From NCBI GenBank assembly GCA_900314905.1, contig OMXA01000040.1:1-36547 (forward strand): DNA of 36,547 nucleotides, written 5' to 3'. This document shows positions 6,872 through 15,668 of the stretch, piece after piece. The translations under genes were made by a program, and so were the position numbers. The notes under the pieces were generated by a model, which had not been told where the DNA came from, searched no databases, and saw only the letters and a list, made by a program, of their open reading frames with translations. Every line of letters begins with the position of its first letter. The stretch's first letter is position 1. This stretch comes from an uncultured Erysipelotrichaceae bacterium (GTDB lineage: Bacteria > Bacillota_I > Bacilli_A > Erysipelotrichales > Erysipelotrichaceae).

Positions 6872-8182
6872 CTATCGGATCGTGATCAGGATATTCCAGA
6901 CCTGTTCTGCAAACTGGTCCGGATCTGTTTCTTCCGACACGCTCTGCTGCAGATTGCGCACCGCATTGTAGAATTGCTCCGCTTTTGAGTAATAGTCTTT
7001 GAAAGACGGCTCTGAGCAGGCCTGATAGGTCTGGCTCATCTGCCCGAGGGCTTCATACAGATTTCCATAGCCAGCATCAGAGAATTGTACCTTCTGAATC
7101 GCTTCTGCAGAAGACTTCTTCACGGGCATATAGCCGGCAGAAGTCACAAAGCTGAGATTGCGATCAGGATCCAGCAGCCAGTGGGCAAAGACAGAGGCTG
7201 CCTCTGCTTTCTGTTCCGTAGTCTTACGGGCACAGAGGCCGACGCCTGCAATCGTCATCAATGGTTTGCCTGTTTCTGCATGCATAAAGGGAACCACCTG
7301 AAGGTCCATAGGTTCCGAGGTCCCATCCGGATAGGTCACGGTATCGTTATAGTAAAGGATCGCTGCGGAAGAGCCTACTCCGCACAGCACTTCTCCCGTC
7401 ATGACCTGCGTATTGGAGTAGCGGTCTGAGACGACAATGTTTCCTCTGGCGATTTCCTTGGCAAATCGCAGCACTGCTTCATGAAGAATTTCATTTCCCG
7501 GGTCATACCATTCCGAATCGGAGTACAGGTTTTCTGCTCCTTGTTCTTCTGCATAGAGCTCGATTGCTCTCAGCAGATAGTCAAAAGCGCAGAACGGAGT
7601 GCCATCAGACCATTGACGGTAGGCATCTGCTGCTTCAAAAAAACCATCCCAGGTTTCCAGACTCTGAAGAGAGATTCCGGTATCCTGCTGGAAACGGGCA
7701 AATCCGGATCCGTTTACCATCAGGACATGCGTGGACTTGGACAGAGGAAGAACAGCAAGCTGGGAGCCGATTCTTCCATCTTCGAGAAAGCCGGGAATGA
7801 ATTCTTCCTGTTCGGTTTCTGAGAACCAGTCATTCCAGTCCAGGAGATTCTCCATACCGATGGTTTCCGCCTCATTGACATGACAGGTGAAAAGATCCGG
7901 CATATCCGGTGCACCTGGCTTGTCAGAAAGAGCTTCGGAGAGTTCCTGGCCGATGCTGTAGGCGTTGCTCAGACGGGCGGTGCTGATGATGATGCCTTTC
8001 TCCATGCCTTCCGTTTCATTGAACTCTTCGATGAGCTGGTCCATCGGAGAACCTGCCTGCTCGCCATAGACGTGCCACATCACAAGCGTTACAGGATCGT
8101 CTGGAGACAGCAATGGCTTGCTGCAGGCGGAAGCGGGAAAACATAATGTGCTGGCCAGCACCAATCTGATCAAACGTTTCAT
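6872..8182 (-). CDS. Extracellular solute-binding lipoprotein (family 1 type)
   Basis: 436 aa from the ATG at 8180-8182, with AAGGAG upstream. A longer frame to 8374 lacks an RBS and runs through the 87-bp repeat. The signal peptide ends PASAC (C20), giving a lipid anchor. The body has the sugar-binding-protein opening VTLVMWHVYGEQ, an EEFNETEG helix, and late segments (AGVGLCARKT, ASVFAHWLLDPDRNLSF, TSAGYMPVKKSS) typical of SBP_bac_1/8 proteins. No ABC permease or ATPase gene is adjacent. The only partner is the downstream membrane LuxR regulator, so a role as ligand receptor rather than transporter component is inferred. The ligand is unknown. Confidence 0.88.
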   Translation of the reverse strand: MKRLIRLVLASTLCFPASACSKPLLSPDDPVTLVMWHVYGEQAGSPMDQLIEEFNETEGMEKGIIISTARLSNAYSIGQELSEALSDKPGAPDMPDLFTCHVNEAETIGMENLLDWNDWFSETEQEEFIPGFLEDGRIGSQLAVLPLSKSTHVLMVNGSGFARFQQDTGISLQSLETWDGFFEAADAYRQWSDGTPFCAFDYLLRAIELYAEEQGAENLYSDSEWYDPGNEILHEAVLRFAKEIARGNIVVSDRYSNTQVMTGEVLCGVGSSAAILYYNDTVTYPDGTSEPMDLQVVPFMHAETGKPLMTIAGVGLCARKTTEQKAEAASVFAHWLLDPDRNLSFVTSAGYMPVKKSSAEAIQKVQFSDAGYGNLYEALGQMSQTYQACSEPSFKDYYSKAEQFYNAVRNLQQSVSEETDPDQFAEQVWNILITIR

Positions 8183-8223
8183 GAAATACTCCTTTCCTGG
8201 AAAATTCTGAGAGAAATACAGAT

Positions 8224-8310
8224 CTTTTTGCGGTTTTCCCCTCTTTTCAAAGGTTTCGGGGGGCGCGGAGTTTTCGGACTTATGCTTCAATCCGGATACA
8301 GACAGAAGAA
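8224..8310. repeat. 87-bp dispersed repeat, copy 2
   Basis: Second copy of the element at 2994-3080, lying between the divergent starts at 8182 and 8422. If transcribed leftward from the promoter near 8345 it would form most of the 5' leader of the solute-binding gene. In that strand CGGAT/GTCCG can pair around the conserved TTGAAGCATAA core, and CCCCCC can pair with GGGG of AGAGGGG. Confidence 0.8.
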
Positions 8311-8344
8311 CGGGAATGAAGCTTGAGTCACTTTTGCTGAATTC

Positions 8345-8353
8345 ATCATAGCA
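8345..8353 (-). promoter_or_regulatory. Extended -10 of the solute-binding/LuxR operon
   Basis: The minus strand reads TGCTATGAT (8353-8345), an extended -10 with TG one base before TATGAT. A -35 is not obvious. Transcription would start near 8338, giving a leader of about 155 nt that contains the repeat. Confidence 0.45.
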
Positions 8354-8421
8354 CAAAGAAGCGGTTTCTCTCACCTTCTGATGGAGATGAAGACATGATT
8401 CTGCATGGAAAGGAGAACGTC

Positions 8422-9654
8422 ATGAAATTCTTTACTCGTTTCCTCGGACTGCTTTTATCTGCTGTGCTTGCATTCACGCTTGCTGCCTGCACAGGCAGTT
8501 CAGCAGGCAATGCCAAGGCGGCTGGCGTTTATCAGCTTACCGGAGCAGACGGAAAATCCGGGTATATCGAGCTCGTCAAAGACGGATCCGGAACTATTTC
8601 TGCGGATGACATGAAATTCGATCTGGCCTGGCAGCTGGATGGCAATCAGTTCAGCGGCAGCTATCGTACATTCGGATCTGATCAGAAGCTGAGCGGAACG
8701 CTTGAAGATGAGGCTCTGATCGTGAAGGATTCCTCCGGGACCACGTATCACTATCAGAAGGGATCTGCCGGCAGGTCTGCTGCTCCAAAAGCGGGTCTTG
8801 CAGGAACCTATTATCTGTATCAGCTTGAGGGAGAAGGGCTCACGCTCAATTACGGAGACCTGAGCCTGCTTGAGATGACGGAAGGATACCGGATGATCAT
8901 CAATGAGGATGGACTCAGCGGAACCTTGTACATGGGCGAGGACCAGGATACATTCCGGCTTGATCTCGGAAAGAAAATACTGGACTTTGCCGAGATGGAC
9001 ATGGCCTTTGAAGATCTCGGAAATGGGGAGATCAGAGTTTCAGCTGACAGCTCGGAAGAGCCTCTCGTGATGTATCTTGCCAAGGATATCACTCCGTATC
9101 AGGACCAGAAGAGCACGTTGTTTGACGGAATGAGCACGGATGAATCAGATCAGCAGAAATGGTGGAACGGAAGCTGGTATGGCTGGTGGATGGTCGAAGA
9201 TGCGACTGGCGAATATACGGAACTGATCGGCAGCTGGTGGGATTGCAGTGCAGTGATCGAAGTGGATGAGGACCTGCAGGGGACCATGGTGATCTATGAC
9301 GAAGACGGATCGCTGACCGACCCGATTTCAGATGCGGAAGTCAGTGTCGCCATGACCGGAACCAGCGAACATGGCACGATGCTGTCGCAAGGCGGATATT
9401 TCATGGATCAGGATCTGCAGTATGCAGACTGGATGATCGATCCGGGAGAGTCCGAATATGCGGATACCCTGGAATTCAGAGGGTCGTTCACCGTGGATGA
9501 TGGCGGCATTGACTACTATGTGATCCTGAGACCATGGGGCACTGACTGGTCCGATGTCGTGAAAGAAGATCGTCCGTACTTTTATGAAGACTGGTATCTT
9601 CCGCTGATTGAAAGCGGCAGTGAGATGCCATATAAGATTGGCGGCGAGGGCTGA
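8422..9654 (+). CDS. Lipoprotein with lipocalin-like repeated modules
   Basis: 410 aa. The start at 8422 is preferred to the in-frame ATG at 8395 because AAGGAG lies 7 nt before it and the signal peptide then begins MKFFTRF. The lipobox is LAAC (C23). Two related beta-rich modules follow: GVYQLTGADGKSGYIEL ... GTISADDMKFDLAW, and GTYYLYQLEGEGLTL ... YRMIINEDGLSGTLYM. A distinct Trp-rich domain comes next (WWNGSWYGWWMVEDATGEY, GSWWDCSAVIEVDEDLQG). This looks like small-molecule or self-associating beta-barrel modules on the outer face, but no function is known to me. It is the first gene of the nine-gene SPFH operon, with a 4-nt gap to the next. Confidence 0.85.
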   Translation: MKFFTRFLGLLLSAVLAFTLAACTGSSAGNAKAAGVYQLTGADGKSGYIELVKDGSGTISADDMKFDLAWQLDGNQFSGSYRTFGSDQKLSGTLEDEALIVKDSSGTTYHYQKGSAGRSAAPKAGLAGTYYLYQLEGEGLTLNYGDLSLLEMTEGYRMIINEDGLSGTLYMGEDQDTFRLDLGKKILDFAEMDMAFEDLGNGEIRVSADSSEEPLVMYLAKDITPYQDQKSTLFDGMSTDESDQQKWWNGSWYGWWMVEDATGEYTELIGSWWDCSAVIEVDEDLQGTMVIYDEDGSLTDPISDAEVSVAMTGTSEHGTMLSQGGYFMDQDLQYADWMIDPGESEYADTLEFRGSFTVDDGGIDYYVILRPWGTDWSDVVKEDRPYFYEDWYLPLIESGSEMPYKIGGEG

Positions 9655-9658
9655 TGCC

Positions 9659-11461
9659 ATGAAACGTCTGATCCTCTTCCTGATGGCAGGGATTCTGATG
9701 ACTGCAGGGTGCACTGACTCAGGGCATTCACAATTCGTATCGGAAAGCACGGCGAGAGTTCTGCCGCCGGCAGACCCAGTAAAAACATATGACGACTCCC
9801 TGATTGGCGAAGCCTGGAGCATGGACGGAACGCTTCAGCAGGGAAATTATCATTATCGGGTTCCCGAGCTGCTCAGCGATCAGCCAGGAGCAGAGGCATT
9901 CAATGAGCACCTGCTTTCAATATATGACGAAGTTGAATTCTCCGGCTATATTTCCAATTATGTCTGTTCGCTGGACTGGGAAAGCAGATGGTACGGAAGT
10001 CTGCTCTCTCTCGTCATGATTCAGGAAAACTGGGAAGGGAATATCAGCCACTACAGCTATTTCTTCGATTTCGGCAGAGATCAGGAAATGACCGCATCCG
10101 AGGTGCTGGATGAGTATGCAGGGGTTTCTTCCGATCGCTTTTTCCGGGAGCTGGAACGGGAAGCAGCGCTCTGCCAGGATGAGATCACGCTGTTTGAACC
10201 GGATTACAGCGAGCAGGGAATTGCCGAGATGCTGCTGAGAAGAGCGGAGACGCTTGCAACGGCTTATGACCGCAACCGCTATCTGCTGTCGATCTATCTG
10301 GATGAAGATGGAACCATCGGGGCATATCTCCCTGTGTACAGCACTGGTGCAGGAATGTGGGTGGAGCATGAATGCTTCCCGGATATGGACTGGGTCTGCC
10401 AGGCAGAAGAAGCGGAAGCCGGGTTTATCCATGCTTCCTGCAGGCCGGATGGAATCGTGGAAATCTGGTATTCCTCCGAATTCGGAAGCAGAAAGCCAAA
10501 GACCCTCTACGGGTTTGAGTACAACAAGAAGTATGAGGTTGAGGGGTGCTATGGCAGATATACCGATCTGATGTTTCAGAAGGATGCACCGGATTCCGGA
10601 ATCCCGTATCTGTTTCTATTGACGAAGGACCATACGGTGGAATACGTCGATGTGTTCCGGTGCATGAAGTATGGGACCTATATCTGCGGCGGACCGCTCT
10701 ATGGTCACAATGACATTCTGAGCCTGGAGGCAGATCCTGATGACGGAAGAATCTATGGGGTCAGACAGGATGGAAGCCGGGTGGACCTGGCAGATGAGAT
10801 TCATCCCTTCAGCATTCCGGTTTCTCTTGCAGAGACCTGGGAAGATTCCTGGGATTTATGGTCCGGTTCGCTGAGCATTGATGAAGATGGGAACGTGCAG
10901 GAGTACTGCAGCAATCATGGCCAGGAATCTTCTCATGAAGGCAGACTGGAACGGATCGGAGTCAGCACAGAAGGATTGATCTATGCTTCGTCGAAAGAAA
11001 ACGAACCAGGATATGATTCCCCGGTATACGGATTCCAGCGCAGCGATCTGAACAGTATTTTCCTTACGTACCTCAGCGGTCCTGATGTGTTCGGGCTTAC
11101 TGATTATGATGGATTTTTTCTGACCAGGAATTCTGAAGAGCCAGGTGGATCCGTGATGGACCAGGCATTCTTTGATGCCCTTTATGACATGGATGATTCT
11201 TCCTTCCGGGATGCGCTTGCGCAGAACGATCAGAGGAGCGTGGATTTTTCTGAGCCGGAGGAAGTGATTGATGGGCAGACCTGCCGGATCGTCACAGTCG
11301 GCGAAATGAGGAGGGACAGATGGACCGTCATCGAATGGTATGCCGTGAGCACGGATTCCTTGCAGCGGATCTATCACTATGACATGGATTCAGACCAATG
11401 GATTCGGATTTCGGATGGAGCGTATGGAATGGGAGGAGAGGCATGGAAACAAAACATCTGA
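9659..11461 (+). CDS. Lipoprotein, DUF3298-like N-terminal region
   Basis: 600 aa from the ATG at 9659, just after the previous stop. The upstream in-frame ATG at 9608 lies inside the preceding gene. The signal peptide ends in TAGC (C18). Residues about 60-250 (YHYRVPELLSDQPGAEAFNE ... ISHYSYFFDFGRDQEMTASEVL ... FLDEDGTIGAYLPV-type segments) resemble the DUF4163/DUF3298 surface proteins, in which a folded domain is followed by a declared-value-like sheet region. The remaining 350 residues are acidic and beta-rich without a recognised domain. Its end overlaps the start of the metallophosphatase gene by 19 nt, so the two are translationally linked. Confidence 0.8.
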   Translation: MKRLILFLMAGILMTAGCTDSGHSQFVSESTARVLPPADPVKTYDDSLIGEAWSMDGTLQQGNYHYRVPELLSDQPGAEAFNEHLLSIYDEVEFSGYISNYVCSLDWESRWYGSLLSLVMIQENWEGNISHYSYFFDFGRDQEMTASEVLDEYAGVSSDRFFRELEREAALCQDEITLFEPDYSEQGIAEMLLRRAETLATAYDRNRYLLSIYLDEDGTIGAYLPVYSTGAGMWVEHECFPDMDWVCQAEEAEAGFIHASCRPDGIVEIWYSSEFGSRKPKTLYGFEYNKKYEVEGCYGRYTDLMFQKDAPDSGIPYLFLLTKDHTVEYVDVFRCMKYGTYICGGPLYGHNDILSLEADPDDGRIYGVRQDGSRVDLADEIHPFSIPVSLAETWEDSWDLWSGSLSIDEDGNVQEYCSNHGQESSHEGRLERIGVSTEGLIYASSKENEPGYDSPVYGFQRSDLNSIFLTYLSGPDVFGLTDYDGFFLTRNSEEPGGSVMDQAFFDALYDMDDSSFRDALAQNDQRSVDFSEPEEVIDGQTCRIVTVGEMRRDRWTVIEWYAVSTDSLQRIYHYDMDSDQWIRISDGAYGMGGEAWKQNI

Positions 11462-12915
11462 CAATTCTTCATAGCAATGACATGCATGGCGACTTCCTTC
11501 CAGGTATCAGGGATGGCAGAAAGACGGGCGGACTGGCATTGCTTTCAGGGTATGTGAAGGAGTCGCGGAAACGGGATCGGAACGTGCTGTATGCAATTGC
11601 CGGAGATGTGTTCCAGGGGTCGATCATCGATCAGGAATACCGGGGCATTTCCACGATTGATCTGATCAATCAGCTGAACCCTGATGTGATGACGATCGGC
11701 AATCATGAAGTAGATTACGGATTGTCGCATCTATTGTTTCTGGAGAAGTGTGCCAATTTCCCGATCATCAATGCGAATCTCTACGTAACGCTGAACAGCA
11801 GCAGACTGTTTCTTCCTTATCTCATCAAGGAAGTGAATGGAATGAAGATTCTGTTCATCGGATTGCTGACGGAAGAAGTGATCCGGGTCACGCGTCAGGA
11901 TAAGCTGGTCGGAACGTTTGTGGATGTGGAACAGGCAGTCCATGAGATTGAACTGATTCTGGACAGCTATCGCACGGTCGATATTGACCTGACGGTGCTG
12001 CTCACGCACATCGGTATTGAGAAAGACCGCGAACTTGCCGAGCGGCTGGATCCGCAGTATGGCGTAGATCTGATTATCGGCGGGCATTCCCACACCAGCA
12101 TGGAACATCCGGAGCTCGTGAATGGAATCTGGATTGCCCAAGCCGGGCATGGCACTGGTCAGATCGGAAGATTCGATCTGATCTGCGATACGGATACCAA
12201 CAGCATTGCCGACATGAAATGGGAGTGTGTGCCGATCAATGAGGATACCGCGGCGCCGGACGAGGCCATGCAGGAACTTCTGAATCGGTATCAGACTGCT
12301 ACCGATGCGAAGTATTCCAGGGTCATCACGACGTTTGAACGCAAGCTGACACATCCTTCGAGGAATCAGGAGACCGAGCTCGGAAATCTGTATGCAGATC
12401 TTCTGCAGGCAGGCAGTTCCTTTGATCTGATGGTGCTTGGCTCTGGTTCGATTCGCAAAGAGGAGCTCGGACCGATTGTCACGTTTCAGGATATGAAGGA
12501 GAACACGCCGTTTGATGACTGCCTGTGGATGCTGAAGGTGAAAGGAGAACAGCTGAGGCGGATGGTTTCCTATGTCTTCCGTGATGAAGCTTGGAGCGGT
12601 CATACGGAATTCTATCAGTATTCCCGGGGGATGCGAATTCTATGGGATCGCAGAAAGAGGGCTCTGGAGGAATTCCGTTTCCATGGAGCAGAAATCCGCG
12701 ATCAGGATGAATTCTCCATCGGTCTGCAGGACTATCATCTCCGGAATTTCGATCAGGTGTTCTCAGTCAGTCTGAAAGAAGTAAGCAGGAATATGGAACC
12801 TCGGCTGGTGGCGGTATCGCTGAACCACATCATTGAAGAATACATGACGACGCATCAGGGACTCAATGCAGAAGTGGAAGGAAGAATCGTAGTCACGGAT
12901 GGAGGCAGATCATGA
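11443..12915 (+). CDS. Cytosolic 5'-nucleotidase-like metallophosphatase
   Basis: 490 aa. It begins METKHLTILHSNDMHGDF without a signal peptide; GGAGGAG precedes the ATG at 11443. The calcineurin-like metal-binding motifs are in order: SNDMHG (D and H ligands), AGDVFQGS, IGNHEVDYG (N and H), LLTHIG and GGHSHT. The C-terminal 5'-nucleotidase domain follows (ETELGNLYADLL, GSGSIRKEELGPI, FQDMKENTPFDDCLWMLKVKG). The fold is that of UshA/YfkN, which hydrolyse nucleotides or cyclic nucleotides, but those are exported while this copy stays in the cytoplasm. Placement between lipoproteins and the SPFH gene suggests a nucleotide-linked role in that system. The substrate is not known. Confidence 0.85.
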   Translation: METKHLTILHSNDMHGDFLPGIRDGRKTGGLALLSGYVKESRKRDRNVLYAIAGDVFQGSIIDQEYRGISTIDLINQLNPDVMTIGNHEVDYGLSHLLFLEKCANFPIINANLYVTLNSSRLFLPYLIKEVNGMKILFIGLLTEEVIRVTRQDKLVGTFVDVEQAVHEIELILDSYRTVDIDLTVLLTHIGIEKDRELAERLDPQYGVDLIIGGHSHTSMEHPELVNGIWIAQAGHGTGQIGRFDLICDTDTNSIADMKWECVPINEDTAAPDEAMQELLNRYQTATDAKYSRVITTFERKLTHPSRNQETELGNLYADLLQAGSSFDLMVLGSGSIRKEELGPIVTFQDMKENTPFDDCLWMLKVKGEQLRRMVSYVFRDEAWSGHTEFYQYSRGMRILWDRRKRALEEFRFHGAEIRDQDEFSIGLQDYHLRNFDQVFSVSLKEVSRNMEPRLVAVSLNHIIEEYMTTHQGLNAEVEGRIVVTDGGRS

Positions 12916-13163
12916 AAATTCAGATCAGTGCGGTTCCGTATGCGATTGAACTGACTGAAGATACGCATCCTGCCGAAGCAGGATACAGGAAATTCTTCAT
13001 TGCTACGGCCGGAGCGGATTCACCGCGTCCGGTGACTCTGAAACAGAATGGGAATGCCTGGAACCTCTATGAGTATTCCAGTATTCTTTCCGGCATACGC
13101 ATGCCGGTGGATCATCAAGTGTTACCCGAAAGAGAAAGAGAGGAGAAAAGGGTATGGGATTAA
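12912..13163 (+). CDS. Short DUF6935-like protein
   Basis: 83 aa, overlapping the previous stop by ATGA and the next start by 10 nt. The central block (GYRKFFIATAGADSPRPVTL, then KQNGNAWNLYEYSSILSGIR and MPV) matches, to my recollection, the C-terminal block of DUF6935 proteins (GADSPRPVKLR...W.LWE...LSDIR.P), which sit next to SPFH/zinc-ribbon genes in other gut Firmicutes. Those are about twice as long with a helical front domain; here that front is missing, so this is a reduced version. No catalytic motif is visible. Tight translational coupling on both sides says it belongs to the system. Confidence 0.7.
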   Translation: MKIQISAVPYAIELTEDTHPAEAGYRKFFIATAGADSPRPVTLKQNGNAWNLYEYSSILSGIRMPVDHQVLPEREREEKRVWD

Positions 13164-14455
13164 TTCAGGCGGCAATCGGCGCAGCAGGCGGAGTTCTGGC
13201 AGATTCCTGGAAGGACTATTTCTATTGCGAGTCGCTTCCGAACAATGTTCTTGTGACAAAGGGAAAGAAGCGCGTGTCTGGCAGATCGTCAAATTACAAG
13301 GGCAATGAGAACATCATCACGAATGGATCCGTGATCGCGGTGGCGGATGGCCAGTGCATGCTGCTGGTAGATCAGGGGCAGGTTACGGAAATCTGCGCCC
13401 AGCCAGGAGAATTCGTCTACGATTCCGGCACCGAGCCTTCCCTGTTTACCGGTGATCTTGGCAATGCGGTCAAGGATACCTTTGCAAACATCGGCAGACG
13501 ATTCACGTTCGGCGGCGAAGCCCCGAAAGACCAGCGCATCTATTTCTTCAATACCAAGGAAATCACCGGAAATAAATACGGAACGCCGAATCCGGTTCCG
13601 TATCGGGTGGTGGATCAGCGGGCAGGAATTGATCTTGATATCTCGGTCAAGTGCTTCGGGGAGTACAGCTACAGGATTGCGGATCCGGTCCTGTTCTATA
13701 CGAATGTCTGCGCAAATGTTTCGGAGGACTATACCAGGGACCAGATTGACGGACAGCTGAAGAGCGAACTGCTGACCGCATTGCAGCCTGCCTTCGCGAA
13801 GATCTCTGAAGAAGGAATCCGCTATTCTGCACTGCCCGGCCATACGACCGAGCTTTCAGAAGCTCTCAACGAAGTGCTGACGAAGAAGTGGAAGCAGCTG
13901 CGCGGCCTGGAGATTGTTTCCTTCGGGGTTTCGTCAGTGAAGGCAGATGAAGAAGACGAGCAGATGATCAAGCAGATGCAGAGAAATGCTGCCTATACGA
14001 ATCAGAATCTCGCTGCTGCGACGCTGGTCGGTGCACAAGCGCAGGCAATGCAGGATGCGGCGAAAAATGCCAATGGCGCCGCGATGGGCTTCATGGGAGT
14101 GAACATGGCTGCAGCAGCCGGAGGAGTCAATGCAGCGGAGCTGTTCCGGCAGGGCGCTGCACAGCAGCAGGCAGCACCTGCGTCAGCAGCGTCTTCAGAC
14201 AGCTGGACGTGTCCGAAGTGCGGCAGTACGGCTTCCGGTAAATTCTGCCCGGAATGCGGCACTCCGAAACCGGTTCAGCAGGATGGCTGGAAATGCCCGA
14301 AGTGCGGAGCAGTGAATACCGGAAAGTTCTGCATGGAGTGCGGAACGAAGAAACCGGAGGCATTGACGAATTGCCCGAGCTGCGGTGCGAAGATCAAAGA
14401 TCCTTCTGCCCCGCCGAAGTTCTGCCCGGAATGCGGTTTCAAGCTTCATGACTGA
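13154..14455 (+). CDS. SPFH-domain protein with three C-terminal zinc ribbons (YdjI-like)
   Basis: 433 aa. Residues about 15-290 form the SPFH/virion-core-like region of the YdjI group: a YCESLPNNVLVTKG opening, ITNGSVIAVADGQCMLLVDQ, RIYFFNTKEITGNKYGTPNPV and LEIVSFGVSSVKADEEDEQM. An Ala/Met/Gln-rich helix (about 295-345) then leads to three zinc ribbons: CPKCG..CPECG, CPKCG..CMECG and CPSCG..CPECG (about 352-430). SPFH proteins oligomerise on membranes and scaffold microdomains; B. subtilis YdjI works with YdjG and YdjH and the PspA protein. Here the YdjG- and YdjH-like genes follow downstream. The start has the RBS AAAGGG and lies within the end of the DUF6935 gene. Confidence 0.88.
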   Translation: MGLIQAAIGAAGGVLADSWKDYFYCESLPNNVLVTKGKKRVSGRSSNYKGNENIITNGSVIAVADGQCMLLVDQGQVTEICAQPGEFVYDSGTEPSLFTGDLGNAVKDTFANIGRRFTFGGEAPKDQRIYFFNTKEITGNKYGTPNPVPYRVVDQRAGIDLDISVKCFGEYSYRIADPVLFYTNVCANVSEDYTRDQIDGQLKSELLTALQPAFAKISEEGIRYSALPGHTTELSEALNEVLTKKWKQLRGLEIVSFGVSSVKADEEDEQMIKQMQRNAAYTNQNLAAATLVGAQAQAMQDAAKNANGAAMGFMGVNMAAAAGGVNAAELFRQGAAQQQAAPASAASSDSWTCPKCGSTASGKFCPECGTPKPVQQDGWKCPKCGAVNTGKFCMECGTKKPEALTNCPSCGAKIKDPSAPPKFCPECGFKLHD

Positions 14456-14885
14456 AACAATGCATACATTAAGACCTGACAAGAACGTTCTGAAGGGAAT
14501 GCTGGCCGGACTGTTTCTGACTGTCAGCACCGGATGCGCAAAGCCATTCATCCTGGATGGGCCGGGAATGGTGAAAGAATGGAATCAGAGCTTGCCTGAT
14601 TACACCTGGGTGAAGCAGGGTTCTGATTCCTCTGATCAGCTGATCTTTGAAGATGACACGGTGAAGATCATGGAACACGGAAAAGAAATCGGGATCTGGA
14701 ATGTCCGGTATGTGATTGAAACCAGAGAGATTCTGCCCATGGATGATGGAGAAATCGGACCGTATTCCCGGCTTCTGTTCCGGCCGGAAAGCATTGTGCA
14801 AACAGACGGATGTCTGGATGCGATTGAAGCATATCCGTGTGGCAGCAGTCTGCCGGTAATTTATGAAGGAAAGTGGGGAGAATAG
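14448..14885 (+). CDS. Small lipoprotein in the SPFH operon
   Basis: 145 aa from the ATG at 14448, which overlaps the SPFH stop; an ATG at 14460 is an alternative. A charged N-terminus is followed by a hydrophobic stretch, GMLAGLFLTVSTGC, ending in a lipobox-like STGC. The mature part is a short, mostly beta sequence (DQLIFEDDTVKIMEHGKEIG, IWNVRYVIE, YSRLLFRPESIV) with two Cys near its end. I recognise no family. The signal peptide places it outside the membrane, so it could be the external partner of the SPFH/zinc-ribbon membrane complex. Confidence 0.7.
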   Translation: MTETMHTLRPDKNVLKGMLAGLFLTVSTGCAKPFILDGPGMVKEWNQSLPDYTWVKQGSDSSDQLIFEDDTVKIMEHGKEIGIWNVRYVIETREILPMDDGEIGPYSRLLFRPESIVQTDGCLDAIEAYPCGSSLPVIYEGKWGE

Positions 14886-14887
14886 CG

Positions 14888-15652
14888 ATGGGATTATTTG
14901 ACAAGAAATACTGCGATATCTGCGGAGAAAAAATCGGACTTCTCGGAAACCGGAAACTTGCGGATGGAAATCTATGCAAGGATTGTGCATCAAAGCTTTC
15001 GCCATGGTTCCGCGATCGGAAGAATGAAACCGTGGAAGAGATCAGAAAGCAGCTGGAATGGCGGGAACAGAACAAGGAGAAGGTTAGGAACTTCCACCCG
15101 GATCGCGTGATCGGAGAAGGAAAGAAAGTGCTGATAGATTCTGCGGCGAGGACCTTTGCAGTGACTTCTGCCGCGGATCTTGAAAAGGATAATCCGGACA
15201 ATCTGAATCTGTCTGATGTGACCGGAACAAATCTTTCCGTGGACGAATCAAAGCGGGAGATGTTCAGGAAGGTAGGAGACAAGAGCGTCAGCTTCAATCC
15301 TCCTAGATATGAATACAGCTATGATTTCAGAATGACCATTTATGTCAGCAATCCGTATTTCAGTGAGATGGAGTTCGATCTCAATCAGCAGGAAGTGACG
15401 TTCCAGGAAAACGGAAGAAGATTTTCCGGAAATGTTCTTTCAGAAAGCCCTCGCTATCGCCATTACGAAGAGATGGCGGAAGAGATTCGGAAGGCACTGA
15501 GCACACAGCCAGGAAGTTCTGCAGCAGCTCCTCAGCCGGTCGCTCCTTCTTCAGCGCCAGAGGCTGGAAATCCTTCCTGGACCTGTCCGTATTGCGGAAA
15601 AGTCAACCAGGGAAAATTCTGCGAGGCGTGCGGAGCAGAACGCGGCATGTAA
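14888..15652 (+). CDS. DUF4428 protein with C-terminal zinc ribbon
   Basis: 254 aa; the start at 14888 (MGLFDKKYCDICGEKIG) is chosen over 14873 because the family starts MGLFDKK and GTGGGGAG precedes it. The N-terminal DUF4428 treble-clef has YCDICG and LCKDCASKLSPWF, that is four Cys (about residues 9-37). The middle (about 60-190) is a mixed helix/strand domain with DFRMTIYVSNPYFSEMEF. A Pro/Ala linker leads to a last zinc ribbon, CPYCGKVNQGKFCEACG, nearly identical in layout to those of the SPFH protein two genes upstream. The shared ribbon points to a shared partner. There is a 2-nt gap after the lipoprotein stop. Confidence 0.85.
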   Translation: MGLFDKKYCDICGEKIGLLGNRKLADGNLCKDCASKLSPWFRDRKNETVEEIRKQLEWREQNKEKVRNFHPDRVIGEGKKVLIDSAARTFAVTSAADLEKDNPDNLNLSDVTGTNLSVDESKREMFRKVGDKSVSFNPPRYEYSYDFRMTIYVSNPYFSEMEFDLNQQEVTFQENGRRFSGNVLSESPRYRHYEEMAEEIRKALSTQPGSSAAAPQPVAPSSAPEAGNPSWTCPYCGKVNQGKFCEACGAERGM

Positions 15653-15668
15653 GAAAGGAGGGATCCAG

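Noticed and set aside
6872-8374. Longer start for the solute-binding protein at 8374
   Set aside because: It would place 64 residues, encoded partly by the dispersed repeat, before a perfect lipoprotein signal peptide with its own RBS.
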